In this document: positions 45,659 through 54,300 of the stretch, in pieces
Layout of the letters: every line of letters starts with the position of its first letter
Position numbering within the stretch: the first letter of the stretch is position 1
Origin: Gloeomargarita sp. SRBZ-1_bins_9
GTDB taxonomy: Bacteria > Cyanobacteriota > Cyanobacteriia > Gloeomargaritales > Gloeomargaritaceae
Assembly: GCA_039794565.1 (NCBI GenBank)
Contig: JAUQVX010000001.1
Location: 124,001-188,000, forward strand
DNA: 64,000 nucleotides
Direction of reading: 5' to 3'
Notes under the pieces: generated by a model
What the model saw: the letters and a program-made list of their open reading frames with translations, nothing else
Databases searched by the model: none
Told to the model about the DNA's origin: nothing
Translations under genes and position numbers: made by a program

Positions 45659-47014
45659 TCAGGGCAACCAATGCGGCTGGCGTCCCCATAGCCCCAAGTC
45701 CTCCGGTTTTTGCCCCACCGGGTGGTCCCCCAGGGCTAACCGCCACAGGCGTCCGTTGGTTTCCAGCAACAGACTACGTCCATCTGGGGCCAGGGCCATG
45801 GAGGGCGGTGCCGGGTCTGCAAACTGCACCAGCGTCTGGATTTGTTTGGTCGGGAGCACAATCGCCGCCAGGTAAGGTAACTCCTGGAAATGGGTGACCT
45901 CGCCTGCTTCGGTGGCCAGCACATACACCCAAGGCCGCCGGGGGTCAAAACAGGCGCTCAAAATCGAACCCCGTAACCGCAACAACTCCTGCTCACCCCT
46001 TTCCCCCACCACGAACAACGACCGGGTGAAATCGCTGTTGAACTTCACCATCAGCGCCTGCGTACCGCGCTGGTCAAACTCCAATAACTGACCGAATTTG
46101 GGCAAAAACTCCAACGGCTCCGCCTCCGGTTGCAATGGCAGTAGGGCCAAACCCTCCCCCTTAGCCATCACCAGGTTTTGGCCATCCGGCGTCACCCGAA
46201 AATCACCCCCCAAATCCACCTGCAAGGCCCGTCGTTGTCCCCGCAAATTCACCTGCCACAATCCCGACTGGGCGGAATTGGATAAACTGGCCCGGGCCAC
46301 CACCAATTTTTGACCATCGGGGGATACATCAAATTTCAGATTTTGAAACCCCTCACTGGGCAACAGGAGGGCCACCTGACCGGCCTCGCGGCGGGGGGGC
46401 GTACCCTCCGGGGTGGCATACTGCAAACCCGTGGTCACCGTATAAATTTCCACCGCCGGGTCATCCCGTCTTTGGGCGCTGAACACCACCCGGTCCGCCT
46501 GGGGCAAGGGTTGGGCATCCAACACCACCAAATCCGGCGGCGTCAATACCCGGTGGGTGCCCTGGCTCAAGTTATGCAACACCAGACGTCCCGTCTCCTC
46601 CCCTTGGGTCCCCACATAGATAAATGCCTGGTCCCGCGTGCGAAACCGTCCGGTAAAGGGTTCCATCACCCGCCCGCGGCCATACTTATCCTTCGCACCT
46701 CGGACCTCCAGCCGGTATTCCTGCCCATAGGGTGCCGGTTCCACCAGTGTGTAGGCCATACGCCGTCCCGCCCAACTCACCTTGCCCCGCAGCGTCGGCG
46801 TGATCCGTATCCCCTGTTCCACCGTGCGGGTATCCATCGGGCGATTAAACGTCACAATAAAGGCCTGGTCCTGCGCCCCCACCACCCGTTCCTGCCAAGA
46901 AAACTGCTGCACCCGGGGTCGGGACCGATCGCCTCCCCCCAAAAGCACCAGGGTCACCAGGGCCAGGAGGACCAAAACCGTCACCACCGCCCGGTCCAAA
47001 GGCTGTTTGAGCAT
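45659..47014 (-). CDS. membrane-anchored protein with Ig-like domain and beta-propeller
   Basis: A 451-aa protein with an N-terminal membrane anchor (about residues 9-27, 'AVVTVLVLLALVTLVLLGG'), then a bacterial Ig-like (SbsA-type) domain at about 40-125 ('QAFIVTFNRPMDTRTVEQGIRITP' in its core 'ITFNRPMD'-like 'VTFNRPMDTRTV'), then TolB/WD40-like blades with repeats of 'SPDGQKLVVAR', 'TPDGQNLVMAK' and 'APDGRSLLLETNGRLWRL'. It should face the periplasm. The function is unknown; there is no catalytic motif. Confidence 0.75.
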   Translation of the reverse strand: MLKQPLDRAVVTVLVLLALVTLVLLGGGDRSRPRVQQFSWQERVVGAQDQAFIVTFNRPMDTRTVEQGIRITPTLRGKVSWAGRRMAYTLVEPAPYGQEYRLEVRGAKDKYGRGRVMEPFTGRFRTRDQAFIYVGTQGEETGRLVLHNLSQGTHRVLTPPDLVVLDAQPLPQADRVVFSAQRRDDPAVEIYTVTTGLQYATPEGTPPRREAGQVALLLPSEGFQNLKFDVSPDGQKLVVARASLSNSAQSGLWQVNLRGQRRALQVDLGGDFRVTPDGQNLVMAKGEGLALLPLQPEAEPLEFLPKFGQLLEFDQRGTQALMVKFNSDFTRSLFVVGERGEQELLRLRGSILSACFDPRRPWVYVLATEAGEVTHFQELPYLAAIVLPTKQIQTLVQFADPAPPSMALAPDGRSLLLETNGRLWRLALGDHPVGQKPEDLGLWGRQPHWLP

Positions 47015-47182
47015 GACTAGCGTCCCGATCGGCTTTTCTGGTGGATCACTCTAACATTCCCGCCCCTGGGGATGAGCAAGGTAGCATCTGCCTCTGCCGT
47101 TAGGCATTAAGCAATCGTCAAGAACACAGCGACTGGCTGGGTGGGGTTGCTAGGGTGGAAAGGAACGAGTACGGCCAAAACG

Positions 47183-47770
47183 ATGGACATCCCCGCAGGT
47201 TACGTCAATCTCATGGGGCGGGTGCACGGTTCCGAGGTCAACGGGCCGGGCCGCCGGGCAGTGGTTTGGGTACAGGGGTGCTACCGGGCTTGCCCAGGCT
47301 GCTTTAACCCCCAATCCTGGGCGTGGGAAATGCGGGAACTGGTACCGATTCCGGAGCTGGTGGACTGGATTCTGGCGGACCCGGACGAGGAGGGAGTGAC
47401 CTTTTCTGGGGGCGAGCCGTTTCTCCAGGCGGTGGCCCTGGCGGCAGTGGCGCGGGCGGTGAAGGCAGCCGGGCGCAATGTCATGTCCTTTAGCGGCTAC
47501 ACCCTGGCGGAGTTGCAGGGTCCCCAGGCCCCGGCTGGCTCAGCAGATTTACTGGCCCAATTGGATATTTTGGTGGACGGTCCCTACGTGGCGTCCCTGG
47601 CGGTGAACGACCCCCATTCCCTGGTCTCCTCCCGCAACCAACGGGTGCACGTATTCAATCCGGCGCTACGGGACCGGCTGAACTGGGCCAGTAACCAAGC
47701 GGAAGTGCATATCCTCAAGGACGGTACCCGCATTTTCACCGGCTTTTTGGGCCAATTCCTAGAAACCTAA
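47183..47770 (+). CDS. radical SAM protein, NrdG-like 4Fe-4S activase family
   Basis: A 195-aa protein of the single-domain radical SAM activating-enzyme family. The cluster motif is 'GCYRACPGCFNPQSW' (CxxxCxxC), followed by the SAM-binding 'GVTFSGGEPFLQAVALAAV' (GGEP) and 'MSFSGYTLAELQ'. 'VDGPYVASLAVNDPHSLVSSRNQRV' in its core 'LVDGPYV' and 'SRNQRV' resembles NrdG, activator of anaerobic ribonucleotide reductase. No nrdD is adjacent, so the partner is uncertain. ATG 47183 is the likely start. It ends by one-base overlap with the ATG ahead of the AhpD-like gene. Confidence 0.82.
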   Translation: MDIPAGYVNLMGRVHGSEVNGPGRRAVVWVQGCYRACPGCFNPQSWAWEMRELVPIPELVDWILADPDEEGVTFSGGEPFLQAVALAAVARAVKAAGRNVMSFSGYTLAELQGPQAPAGSADLLAQLDILVDGPYVASLAVNDPHSLVSSRNQRVHVFNPALRDRLNWASNQAEVHILKDGTRIFTGFLGQFLET

Positions 47771-47781
47771 TGGAGGGAGCT

Positions 47782-48132
47782 ATGGGTACGTTTCAGCAGG
47801 AAATGGACCGCATTAAACAGGGCACGGCGCAACTGTCCCAGGCGATTCCCGACACCATGAAGGGCTTTTACGCCCTGAGCCGGGCAGCCACCACCCCCGG
47901 CGCTCTAGACACCAAAACCAAGGAACTGATTGCCCTGGCCATTGCCGTGGCGTTGCGCTGCGATGGTTGCATCGGCTTCCACACCCGCGCCGTTTTACAG
48001 GCTGGAGCAACCCCCCAAGAAATCATGGAAGCCCTGGGGGTAGCCGTACTGATGGGGGGCGGACCGGCGCTGATGTATGCGGCCCACGCCCTAGACGCCC
48101 TGGCGGAATTGCAACCCCCGTCCCCCACTTGA
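47782..48132 (+). CDS. carboxymuconolactone decarboxylase / AhpD-like protein
   Basis: A 116-aa protein of the CMD/AhpD family. The redox motif 'CDGCIGFHTRAVLQAGATPQEIMEAL' has the AhpD-type C-x-x-C with the following H, so an alkylhydroperoxidase-like thiol activity is plausible. ATG 47782 is chosen because GGAGGGAG lies just upstream. It directly follows the radical SAM gene and is probably cotranscribed with it. The physiological substrate is unknown. Confidence 0.88.
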   Translation: MGTFQQEMDRIKQGTAQLSQAIPDTMKGFYALSRAATTPGALDTKTKELIALAIAVALRCDGCIGFHTRAVLQAGATPQEIMEALGVAVLMGGGPALMYAAHALDALAELQPPSPT

Positions 48133-48219
48133 CTACTGGCCCCAAACCACCACCTCCCCAAGGCCGTAATAAAACTAGACGAATCTACACATTCGTTAAC
48201 AGCGTGGGAGGTACCATTG

Positions 48220-48756
48220 ATGGTGAAGTCATCTGCTTGGTTAGGGGTTGTGCTGGGGTTGGCGTTGGGACCGGTGGCGCCGGTGATGGCCAGGGGGACC
48301 TGTGGACCTCGCTTGGCCGCGGGAACGCCGGGACAGCAGGCGGCCACCCAAGGCAACATCGTGCAGGTAGCCCAGCAGGCGGGTCAGTTCAAGACCTTGG
48401 TGCAGGCGGTGCAGGCCGCAGGACTGGTGGATGTCTTGTCCGGTCCGGGGCCGTTTACGGTGTTTGCGCCCACGGATGACGCCTTTGCCGCCCTGCCGCC
48501 GGGAACCCTAGAAAACCTGCTCAAGCCGGAAAACCGGGAAAAACTGCGGGCAGTCTTGACCTATCACGTGGTGCCGGGCCGGGTCACCTCTAAGGACCTG
48601 AAGGCGGGTCCCCTGAAAACCGTGCAGGGACAATCCCTTACAGTAAGTCTCACGGAGCAGCCCCAGGTGGACAACGCCCGTATTCTCCAGGCGGATATCC
48701 CGGCCAGTAATGGGGTGATTCACGTGATTGACCAGGTGGTGCTGCCGAAAAACTAA
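48220..48756 (+). CDS. secreted fasciclin-domain protein
   Basis: A 178-aa protein with a signal peptide ('AWLGVVLGLALGPVAPVMA', cleavage near residue 25) and one FAS1 domain: 'FKTLVQAVQAAGLVDVLSGPGPFTVFAPTDDAFAALP' in its core 'GPFTVFAPTDDAFAAL', 'LRAVLTYHVVPGRV' and 'NGVIHVIDQVVLP'. FAS1 proteins mediate adhesion or matrix interactions. The start is ATG 48220 (GGGAGG upstream). There is a cysteine early in the mature protein. The gene stands alone. Confidence 0.92.
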   Translation: MVKSSAWLGVVLGLALGPVAPVMARGTCGPRLAAGTPGQQAATQGNIVQVAQQAGQFKTLVQAVQAAGLVDVLSGPGPFTVFAPTDDAFAALPPGTLENLLKPENREKLRAVLTYHVVPGRVTSKDLKAGPLKTVQGQSLTVSLTEQPQVDNARILQADIPASNGVIHVIDQVVLPKN

Positions 48757-48819
48757 CCGCGGTTGCTTGGGCAAGGGCAGGTCTTGGCGACTCTCGCTAT
48801 TCCTGGGCCTGTCCTGCCT

Positions 48820-49254
48820 TTACAACTGCCCGATGTCTTCGTACCACAGGTCAGGGTGACGTTGGATAAATTCCTGGAGCAAATGCCGGCACTCGGCCAG
48901 GTCCAGATCAATCACTTCTACGCCGTGCTGTTCCATCCATTCCCTTGCCCCAGGAAATGTGCGGGATTCCCCCACAATTACCCGGCGAATGCCAAACTGC
49001 ACCACCGCCCCGGCGCATAAGTAGCAGGGCATGAGGGTTGAGTACAAAGTCGTATCCCGATAGGAACCGATGCGACCAGCCCGCCGTAGACAATCAATTT
49101 CCGCATGGGTAATGGGGTCATTGTCCTGGACCCGCCGGTTACGCCCCGCACCTACGATTTGTCCGGCCTTGACCAATACCGACCCGATGGGAATCCCCCC
49201 TTCGGCCAAACCCAAGCGCGCCTGTTCAATAGCTGCCTGCATGAATGCGTCCAT
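48820..49254 (-). CDS. cytosine deaminase-like nucleoside/base deaminase (fungal FCY1-like)
   Basis: A 144-aa CDA-fold zinc deaminase. Zinc ligands and catalytic Glu are in 'DPITHAEIDCLRRAGRI' (H-A-E) and 'DTTLYSTLMPCYLCAGAVVQFGI' (P-C-x-x-C). Unlike TadA or guanine deaminase, it has the ending 'RHPDLWYEDIGQL' and 'RRVIVGESRTF', which match yeast cytosine deaminase Fcy1 ('PQDWFEDIGE', 'CVVGENVNF'). It should deaminate cytosine to uracil; another base is possible. ATG 49254 has GAGGGG upstream. It is followed by lipA on the other side of a 36-base gap, same strand order reversed. Confidence 0.85.
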   Translation of the reverse strand: MDAFMQAAIEQARLGLAEGGIPIGSVLVKAGQIVGAGRNRRVQDNDPITHAEIDCLRRAGRIGSYRDTTLYSTLMPCYLCAGAVVQFGIRRVIVGESRTFPGAREWMEQHGVEVIDLDLAECRHLLQEFIQRHPDLWYEDIGQL

Positions 49255-49290
49255 AGCCCCTCTTGGACCTGTCCCCGGCATTATACCCAG

Positions 49291-50178
49291 CTAGCGGGGA
49301 TAACGCTGCATCAGGTGCTGCACTTCAGCGGCATGGTAAGAACTGCGGGTCAAGGGGGAGGCCACCACCTGCAAAAAGCCCATTTGTTCCCCAATGCGCC
49401 GCCATTCAGCAAATTCCTCCGGATGGACATAGCGGGCCACCGGTAAATGCTTAGGACTCGGTTGCAGGTATTGCCCCAGGGTGAGAATGTCGCAGTCCAC
49501 CTCCCGTAAATCCTGCATCACCTGAAGGACCTCCTCCCAAGTTTCCCCCAACCCCACCATCAGACCCGACTTGGTGTAAACGCGGGGGTGCAGTTGTCGG
49601 GCGTGGCGCAACAGCATCAGACTACGGTGGTAATCCCCCTGGGGACGCACACGCCGGTAAAGACGGGGCACCGTTTCCGTGTTGTGGTTGAGCACCTCCG
49701 GTTGGGCCGCCAGGATCACCGCCAGGGCCTCCCAGTTGCCACATAAATCGGGAATAAGCACTTCAATGGTCGTACCGGGGCAGACTTCCCGAACCTTGTG
49801 AATGCAGTTGGCAAATTGTTGGGCGCCCCCATCCGGTAGGTCGTCCCGGTTTACCGAGGTAATCACCACATGGCGCAGGCCCAATCGCCGCACCGCTTCC
49901 GCCAGCCGAGCCGGTTCCTCCGGGTCCGGGGGTGGGGGTTTTTTCACAAACTCAATATCACAGTAGGGACAGGCGCGGGTGCAGGCCGGACCCAGGATCA
50001 AAAACGTCGCCGTGCCCTGGCTAAAACATTCGCCGATATTGGGGCAGGAGGCTTCTTCACAGACCGTATTGAGCCGCAAATCCCGCAGCAGATGTTTGAC
50101 CTGACCAAAGACCGGTCCCTGTCCCAGGGGCGTGCGCAGCCAATCGGGTTTGCGGGGGCGTGTAGGGGTTTGGGTCAT
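49291..50178 (-). CDS. lipA: lipoyl synthase
   Basis: LipA inserts two sulfurs into protein-bound octanoate. The 295-aa radical SAM enzyme has the auxiliary-cluster motif '[13 protein letters not shown]' (CxxxxCxxxxxC), the radical SAM motif '[12 protein letters not shown]' (CxxxCxxC), '[20 protein letters not shown]', '[18 protein letters not shown]' and the terminal '[12 protein letters not shown]' with the R-S-S-Y-H signature. ATG 50178 ('[14 protein letters not shown]') is used; the open frame further upstream is non-coding. Cyanobacteria often have two LipA proteins; which copy this is cannot be told. Confidence 0.95.
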   Translation of the reverse strand: MTQTPTRPRKPDWLRTPLGQGPVFGQVKHLLRDLRLNTVCEEASCPNIGECFSQGTATFLILGPACTRACPYCDIEFVKKPPPPDPEEPARLAEAVRRLGLRHVVITSVNRDDLPDGGAQQFANCIHKVREVCPGTTIEVLIPDLCGNWEALAVILAAQPEVLNHNTETVPRLYRRVRPQGDYHRSLMLLRHARQLHPRVYTKSGLMVGLGETWEEVLQVMQDLREVDCDILTLGQYLQPSPKHLPVARYVHPEEFAEWRRIGEQMGFLQVVASPLTRSSYHAAEVQHLMQRYPR

Positions 50179-50238
50179 GGATTCCACTGTAGCAAAGGAT
50201 AAGCTAGGGGTGTGAGGGCCACAGGACAGGCATCCCCC

Positions 50239-50700
50239 ATGAGGTATTGGTTGCTGAAATCCGAACCCCAGGTGTACAGCATTGCTGATTTGGCGCGGGA
50301 GCAACGCACGCTCTGGGATGGGGTGCGCAATTACCAGGCCCGCAATTTTCTACGCCAGATGCAGGTGGGGGAACGAGCCTTTTTCTATCATTCCAACGCC
50401 CATCCGCCGGCCATCGTTGGGCTGATGGAAATTACGCAAACTCATGTGGTGGACCCCAGCCAATTTGACCCCCACAGCCCCTATTACGACCCCCAGGCCT
50501 CCCCTGACCATCCCCGCTGGTGGACCGTGGAGGTGCAATATCTGCAAACCTGTGTCACCCCCTTGACCCTGGCGCAATTGCGTGTGCTCTATAACCCCCA
50601 GGAATTTCTCCTCCTGCGCCCGGGTAACCGGTTATCGGTGCTGCCGGTCCCTTCCCCCATCGCCCAGGACATCGCCGCCCGCACAGGATTGCGTTTATAG
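50239..50700 (+). CDS. EVE-domain (PUA-like) protein
   Basis: A 153-aa protein of the thymocyte nuclear protein/EVE family, a PUA-like fold that binds modified bases. It starts '[18 protein letters not shown]' (the W-L-x-K-S-E-P signature), then '[17 protein letters not shown]' (W-x-G-V-R-N-x-x-A) and '[19 protein letters not shown]' (F-Y-H-S). All family motifs are present. EVE proteins are linked to recognising modified DNA or RNA; here there is no restriction system nearby. ATG 50239 is chosen by family N-terminus. Confidence 0.93.
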   Translation: MRYWLLKSEPQVYSIADLAREQRTLWDGVRNYQARNFLRQMQVGERAFFYHSNAHPPAIVGLMEITQTHVVDPSQFDPHSPYYDPQASPDHPRWWTVEVQYLQTCVTPLTLAQLRVLYNPQEFLLLRPGNRLSVLPVPSPIAQDIAARTGLRL

Positions 50701-50754
50701 TCCTGTTTCCCTAAGATATGGGTGGTGGTGGGGGGGGAGCAGAGCAAGGGACCA

Positions 50755-52401
50755 ATGGGTCGTTGGCTGCGGTTGATACTGCTGGCGGTGGCCGTTGCGG
50801 TGGTGGCCCACCTGGGGTTTATCCCGGCCTTGGCCCAGAGACCAACCGTCACGGTGCAGCTCATCGCCATCAACGATTTCCACGGGCGTCTGGAGCCAGA
50901 CGGTTTAACCCTCGCTTTAGCCGATGGGCAACGGCTACCGGCGGGGGGCGCAGCCTATCTAGCTACCCATGTCCGGCGCTGGCGACAGGGGCACCGGCAC
51001 ACCCTTTTTGTCTCCGCCGGGGATAACATCGGCGCCACCCCCTTGTTATCGGCCCTGTTCCATGACGAACCGACGATTGAAGCCCTCAACGCCATGGGAT
51101 TGGACGCTAGCGCCGTGGGCAATCACGAATTCGACCGGGGGGTGGCGGAGCTGTTGCGCCTGCAAAAAGGGGGGTGTCATCCCGGCGAGGGCTGCCCCAC
51201 TGGTGAGACCTTTCCGGGTGCGCGATTTTCCTACCTGGCCGCCAATGTGATCGATGCGACCACCGGGCGCCCCCTGCTGCCCCCCTACCGGATTTACCAG
51301 TTTGCCGGGGTAAAGGTGGCCTTGGTGGGTCTGGTGCTCAAGGGCACACCCCAGATCGTTGCTCCCCAAAACGTGGCCGGATTGGAGTTTCGCGACGAAG
51401 CCGACACCCTCAATGCCCTGGTGCCGGTGCTGCGTAGGCAGGGTGTACGGGCCATCCTAGCCCTGGTCCATGAGGGCGGCTTCACCACCGGCGGCCATAA
51501 CGAGTGCCCAAATCTCACCGGCCCCATTGTGGACATCGTGCGCCGTACCGACCGGGAAGTAGACGTTTTTATCACCGGGCACACCCATCGCGCCTACAAC
51601 TGCCTGGTGGATGGACGGGTGGTCACTAGCGCCGACGCCTTTGGCCGGCTATTGACAGCGATAGAACTGCAACTGGACCGACGCAGCGGCGATGTCCGTT
51701 CCGTCCAGGCCCAGAACCATATCGTCACCCGCGACGTTCCCCCGGCGCCTGCCTTGACCCGTTTGATCGACAAGTACCGAGTCATTGCCGAACCCCTGGC
51801 CAACCGGGTGATTGGGCAGATCACCGCCGATATTCTGCGCCGCCCCAGCCCTAGCGGGGAAATGCCTTTAGGCAACCTCATCGCCGATGCCCAACTGGCC
51901 GCCACCCAAGGCCCTGACCAGGGAGGAGCCGTCATCGCCCTGATGAATCCGGGGGGCATCCGCGCCGATTTACTCTACGGGGAAGGGGGCCAGGTCACCT
52001 ATGGTCAAGCCTTTAATGTACAGCCCTTTGGTAATTACCTGGTGACCCTGACCCTCACCGGGGCGCAAATCAAAACCCTACTGGAGCAGCAGTTCGACAA
52101 CCCATCGCCGGGGCAAAACCGCATACTCCAGGTCTCCCAGGGCTTGCGTTACCGCTGGCGACCGGACGCCCCCCCCGGCCAGCGCGTGGTGGACCTCACC
52201 CTGCACGGCCAGCCCCTGGAACCAACCCAAACCTACCGAGTGACCGTCAACAGCTTTTTGGCCGACGGCGGCGATGGATTTAGCATCCTACGACAGGGGC
52301 AGGACCGAGTCGTGGGCATCCAGGACCTGGCCGCTTTGGAGGCCTATTTCCGCACCCACTCCCCCGTCAGTCCCCCGGCCCTAGGCCGTATCACCAACTA
52401 A
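50755..52401 (+). CDS. secreted bifunctional UDP-sugar hydrolase / 5'-nucleotidase
   Basis: A 548-aa periplasmic phosphoesterase of the UshA/CD73 family. After a signal peptide ('LILLAVAVAVVAHLGFIPALA') comes the calcineurin-like metallophosphatase domain with 'IAINDFHGRLEP' (D-x-H), 'FVSAGDNIGATPLL' (G-D), 'AVGNHEFDRG' (G-N-H-E) and 'ITGHTHRAYN' (G-H-T-H), followed by a 5_nucleotid_C domain with 'ADAQLAAT', 'NPGGIRADL' and 'ADGGDGFSIL'. Its role would be extracellular nucleotide use for phosphate or nucleoside supply. Its stop overlaps the convergent tatA stop by 4 bases. Confidence 0.92.
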   Translation: MGRWLRLILLAVAVAVVAHLGFIPALAQRPTVTVQLIAINDFHGRLEPDGLTLALADGQRLPAGGAAYLATHVRRWRQGHRHTLFVSAGDNIGATPLLSALFHDEPTIEALNAMGLDASAVGNHEFDRGVAELLRLQKGGCHPGEGCPTGETFPGARFSYLAANVIDATTGRPLLPPYRIYQFAGVKVALVGLVLKGTPQIVAPQNVAGLEFRDEADTLNALVPVLRRQGVRAILALVHEGGFTTGGHNECPNLTGPIVDIVRRTDREVDVFITGHTHRAYNCLVDGRVVTSADAFGRLLTAIELQLDRRSGDVRSVQAQNHIVTRDVPPAPALTRLIDKYRVIAEPLANRVIGQITADILRRPSPSGEMPLGNLIADAQLAATQGPDQGGAVIALMNPGGIRADLLYGEGGQVTYGQAFNVQPFGNYLVTLTLTGAQIKTLLEQQFDNPSPGQNRILQVSQGLRYRWRPDAPPGQRVVDLTLHGQPLEPTQTYRVTVNSFLADGGDGFSILRQGQDRVVGIQDLAALEAYFRTHSPVSPPALGRITN

Positions 52402-52601
52402 CCGCTTTTATCCTCACCGCTTTCCAAGGCGCTGGCTTCCCGTTTGAACTCCTCTTCAAATTCCCGGGCGGCCTGCTGAAAGCTCTTGACCGTCTTGCCC
52501 AAGCTACGACCGATTTCCGGCAGCTTGCGGGGGCCAAAGATGAGCAAAGCCACAATCGCAATCACCCCCAGCTCCGGCAACCCCATCCCAAAGATGTTCA
52601 T
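52398..52601 (-). CDS. tatA: Sec-independent translocase protein TatA (TatA/E family)
   Basis: A 67-aa protein with an N-terminal membrane helix ('GLPELGVIAIVALLIFGP'), the hinge F-G-P-R-K-L-P, and an amphipathic helix 'EIGRSLGKTVKSFQQAAREFEEEF'. These are definitive of TatA/TatB-type components of the twin-arginine translocon. Cyanobacteria use TatA-like proteins with TatC. ATG 52601 ('MNIFGMG') has TGGAGG upstream. It lies on the same strand downstream of psbH with a 49-base gap, a common arrangement in cyanobacteria. Confidence 0.93.
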   Translation of the reverse strand: MNIFGMGLPELGVIAIVALLIFGPRKLPEIGRSLGKTVKSFQQAAREFEEEFKREASALESGEDKSG

Positions 52602-52650
52602 CGTTACGCCTCCAGGGGGGGTCAGCGCCCCTGCCAACCCCCATCAACGC

Positions 52651-52845
52651 TTAACCGGCCCAATCCACCTTGAAGCTATCCAGCAGAATGGAGGAGTTAT
52701 AAATCTGCAGGATGATCAGCAAAAACAGGAAAAACAACAGCATAAACACTGCCATCAAAGGCGTGGTTCCCCAACCCGGTGCTACCTTCCCGTACTCCGA
52801 ATTGAGCGGGCGCAACAAGTCCCCCAACCAAGTCCGCATTGCCAT
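52651..52845 (-). CDS. psbH: photosystem II protein PsbH
   Basis: PsbH is a 10-kDa-type phosphoprotein homologue of PSII needed for QA/QB function and assembly. The 64-aa protein has '[29 protein letters not shown]' in its core '[18 protein letters not shown]', then a single thylakoid helix ('[20 protein letters not shown]'). ATG 52845 ('MAMRTWLG') matches the family start. It is divergent from psbN, the classic arrangement. Confidence 0.97.
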   Translation of the reverse strand: MAMRTWLGDLLRPLNSEYGKVAPGWGTTPLMAVFMLLFFLFLLIILQIYNSSILLDSFKVDWAG

Positions 52846-52879
52846 AGGATTGACCCGTCCATCGTTAATCTCCTGTAAC

Positions 52880-52885
52880 ATTATA
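52880..52885 (-). promoter_or_regulatory. -10 element of psbH promoter
   Basis: On the minus strand TATAAT lies 35 bases upstream of the psbH start, giving a short leader with transcription starting near 52873. No clear -35 is visible 17 bases further upstream, which is common for photosynthesis genes controlled by activators. Confidence 0.5.
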
Positions 52886-52916
52886 GGAGCACCTTTTGCT
52901 AGACGGATCGCCTTCT

Positions 52917-53048
52917 ATGGAATCTGCAACAGTTTTTATCACTTCCCTGGCGGCGCTGGTGATCGGCATTACGGCCTACGCGATTTATGTGGCCTTTGGG
53001 CCGCCGTCGCGGGTGCTGGACGACCCCTTTGAGGACCACGAGGACTAG
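52917..53048 (+). CDS. psbN: PsbN protein (photosystem II assembly)
   Basis: A 43-aa protein 'MESATVFITSLAALVIG...' with a single helix ('VFITSLAALVIGITAYAIY') followed by 'FGPPSRVLDDPFEDHED', the invariant PsbN ending. PsbN is required for PSII assembly and repair but is not a stable subunit. It is divergent from psbH (71 bases between starts) and is followed by the cobO-like gene 39 bases later. Confidence 0.97.
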   Translation: MESATVFITSLAALVIGITAYAIYVAFGPPSRVLDDPFEDHED

Positions 53049-53087
53049 CCCCCTACAATAGAAGTGACCCCCCTGGGGGAAATGGTC

Positions 53088-54221
53088 ATGGGACGCACGG
53101 GGATAGGCATCGTCACGGCCCAGCGGCGGCAGGAACGACCCGTTGGCCAAATTCACGTTTATGACGGTCTCGGCAAGGGCAAGTCCCAGGCGGCCTTGGG
53201 GGTGGTCCTGCGCTCGATTGGTTTGGGCATCAACACGGGCAAGCAGAACCGGGTGCTGCTGTTGCGCTTTCTCAAAGGGCCAGGGCGAGTCTATGACGAG
53301 GATGGGGCCATCGAGGCGCTGGAGCAGGCCTTTCCCCACCTGATTGACCAGGTGCGCACGGGGCGGGCGGAATACTTTGGTCCCGATGAGATTACGCCCT
53401 TTGACCGGTTGGAGGCGGAACGGGGCTGGCACATCGCCAAGGGGGCCATTCTTTCTGAGTTGTACTCGGTAATCGTGCTGGATGAAATCAATCCGGTGCT
53501 GGATTTGGGTTTGCTGCCGGTTGAGGAGGTGGTGGAAACCCTGGCCAAAAAACCGGAACCTCTAGAGATCATTGCCACGGGCCGGGCCGCCCCCAAGGAG
53601 TTGCTTGAAATTGCCGATCTGCACTCGGAAATGCGGCCCCACCATCACCCCACCGCCGAAAAGTACGGCATTACCGGGATCGAGATTTATACGGGCTCGG
53701 GCAAGGGGAAATCCACCAGCGCCCTGGGAAAAGCTCTGCAGGCCATTGGGCGGGGGATTCGCTTGGACTTGTCCCACCGGGTGTTGATCCTGCAATGGCT
53801 CAAGGGGGGCACCGGTTACACGGAGGACGCAGCGATTCAGGCCCTACAGCACAGCTATCCCAATCTGGTGGACCACCAACGCTGTGGCCGGGATGCCATT
53901 GTTTGGTGGAAGGACCGGCAAGAGTTGGATTACGTAGAGGCGGAACGGGGCTGGGAAATTGCCCAGGCGGCGATTCTTTCCGGGCTGTACAAAACCATCA
54001 TCCTAGATGAGCTGAACCCGACGGTGGACTTGGAACTCCTGCCCCAGGAACCCATCATCCAGACCCTGTTGCGCAAACCCCAGCATACGGAGGTGATCAT
54101 CACCGGGCGTTGTCGGCAATTGCCCCGCTACTTTGACTTAGCCAGCGTCCATTCGGAGATGGTCAACCACAAGCATTACGCCGACCGGGGGGTGGATTTG
54201 AAACGGGGGGTGGACTACTAG
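53088..54221 (+). CDS. cobO: cob(I)yrinic acid a,c-diamide adenosyltransferase, tandem-domain CobO/BtuR
   Basis: Adenosylates the cobalt of corrinoids. The usual CobA/CobO is about 180-200 aa with one P-loop; this 377-aa protein has two homologous halves. First half: 'VYDGLGKGKSQAALGVVLRSIGLG' with P-loop GLGKGKSQ, and 'VIVLDEINPVLDLGLLPVEEVVE'. Second half: 'IYTGSGKGKSTSALGKALQAIGRG' with GSGKGKST, and 'IILDELNPTVDLELLPQEPII'. Both keep Walker A and the D-E-(I/L)-N motif, so both could be active. ATG 53088 has GGGGGA upstream. The order psbN then this gene is common in cyanobacteria, from what I recall. Confidence 0.9.
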   Translation: MGRTGIGIVTAQRRQERPVGQIHVYDGLGKGKSQAALGVVLRSIGLGINTGKQNRVLLLRFLKGPGRVYDEDGAIEALEQAFPHLIDQVRTGRAEYFGPDEITPFDRLEAERGWHIAKGAILSELYSVIVLDEINPVLDLGLLPVEEVVETLAKKPEPLEIIATGRAAPKELLEIADLHSEMRPHHHPTAEKYGITGIEIYTGSGKGKSTSALGKALQAIGRGIRLDLSHRVLILQWLKGGTGYTEDAAIQALQHSYPNLVDHQRCGRDAIVWWKDRQELDYVEAERGWEIAQAAILSGLYKTIILDELNPTVDLELLPQEPIIQTLLRKPQHTEVIITGRCRQLPRYFDLASVHSEMVNHKHYADRGVDLKRGVDY

Positions 54222-54300
54222 CGATACAGATCACAGCGGCGGGGCGCTTTTTGCCAAAAAATAGAGGAATGGAGTTGTGGCGTTTGTCCAGGAGTTTTTT

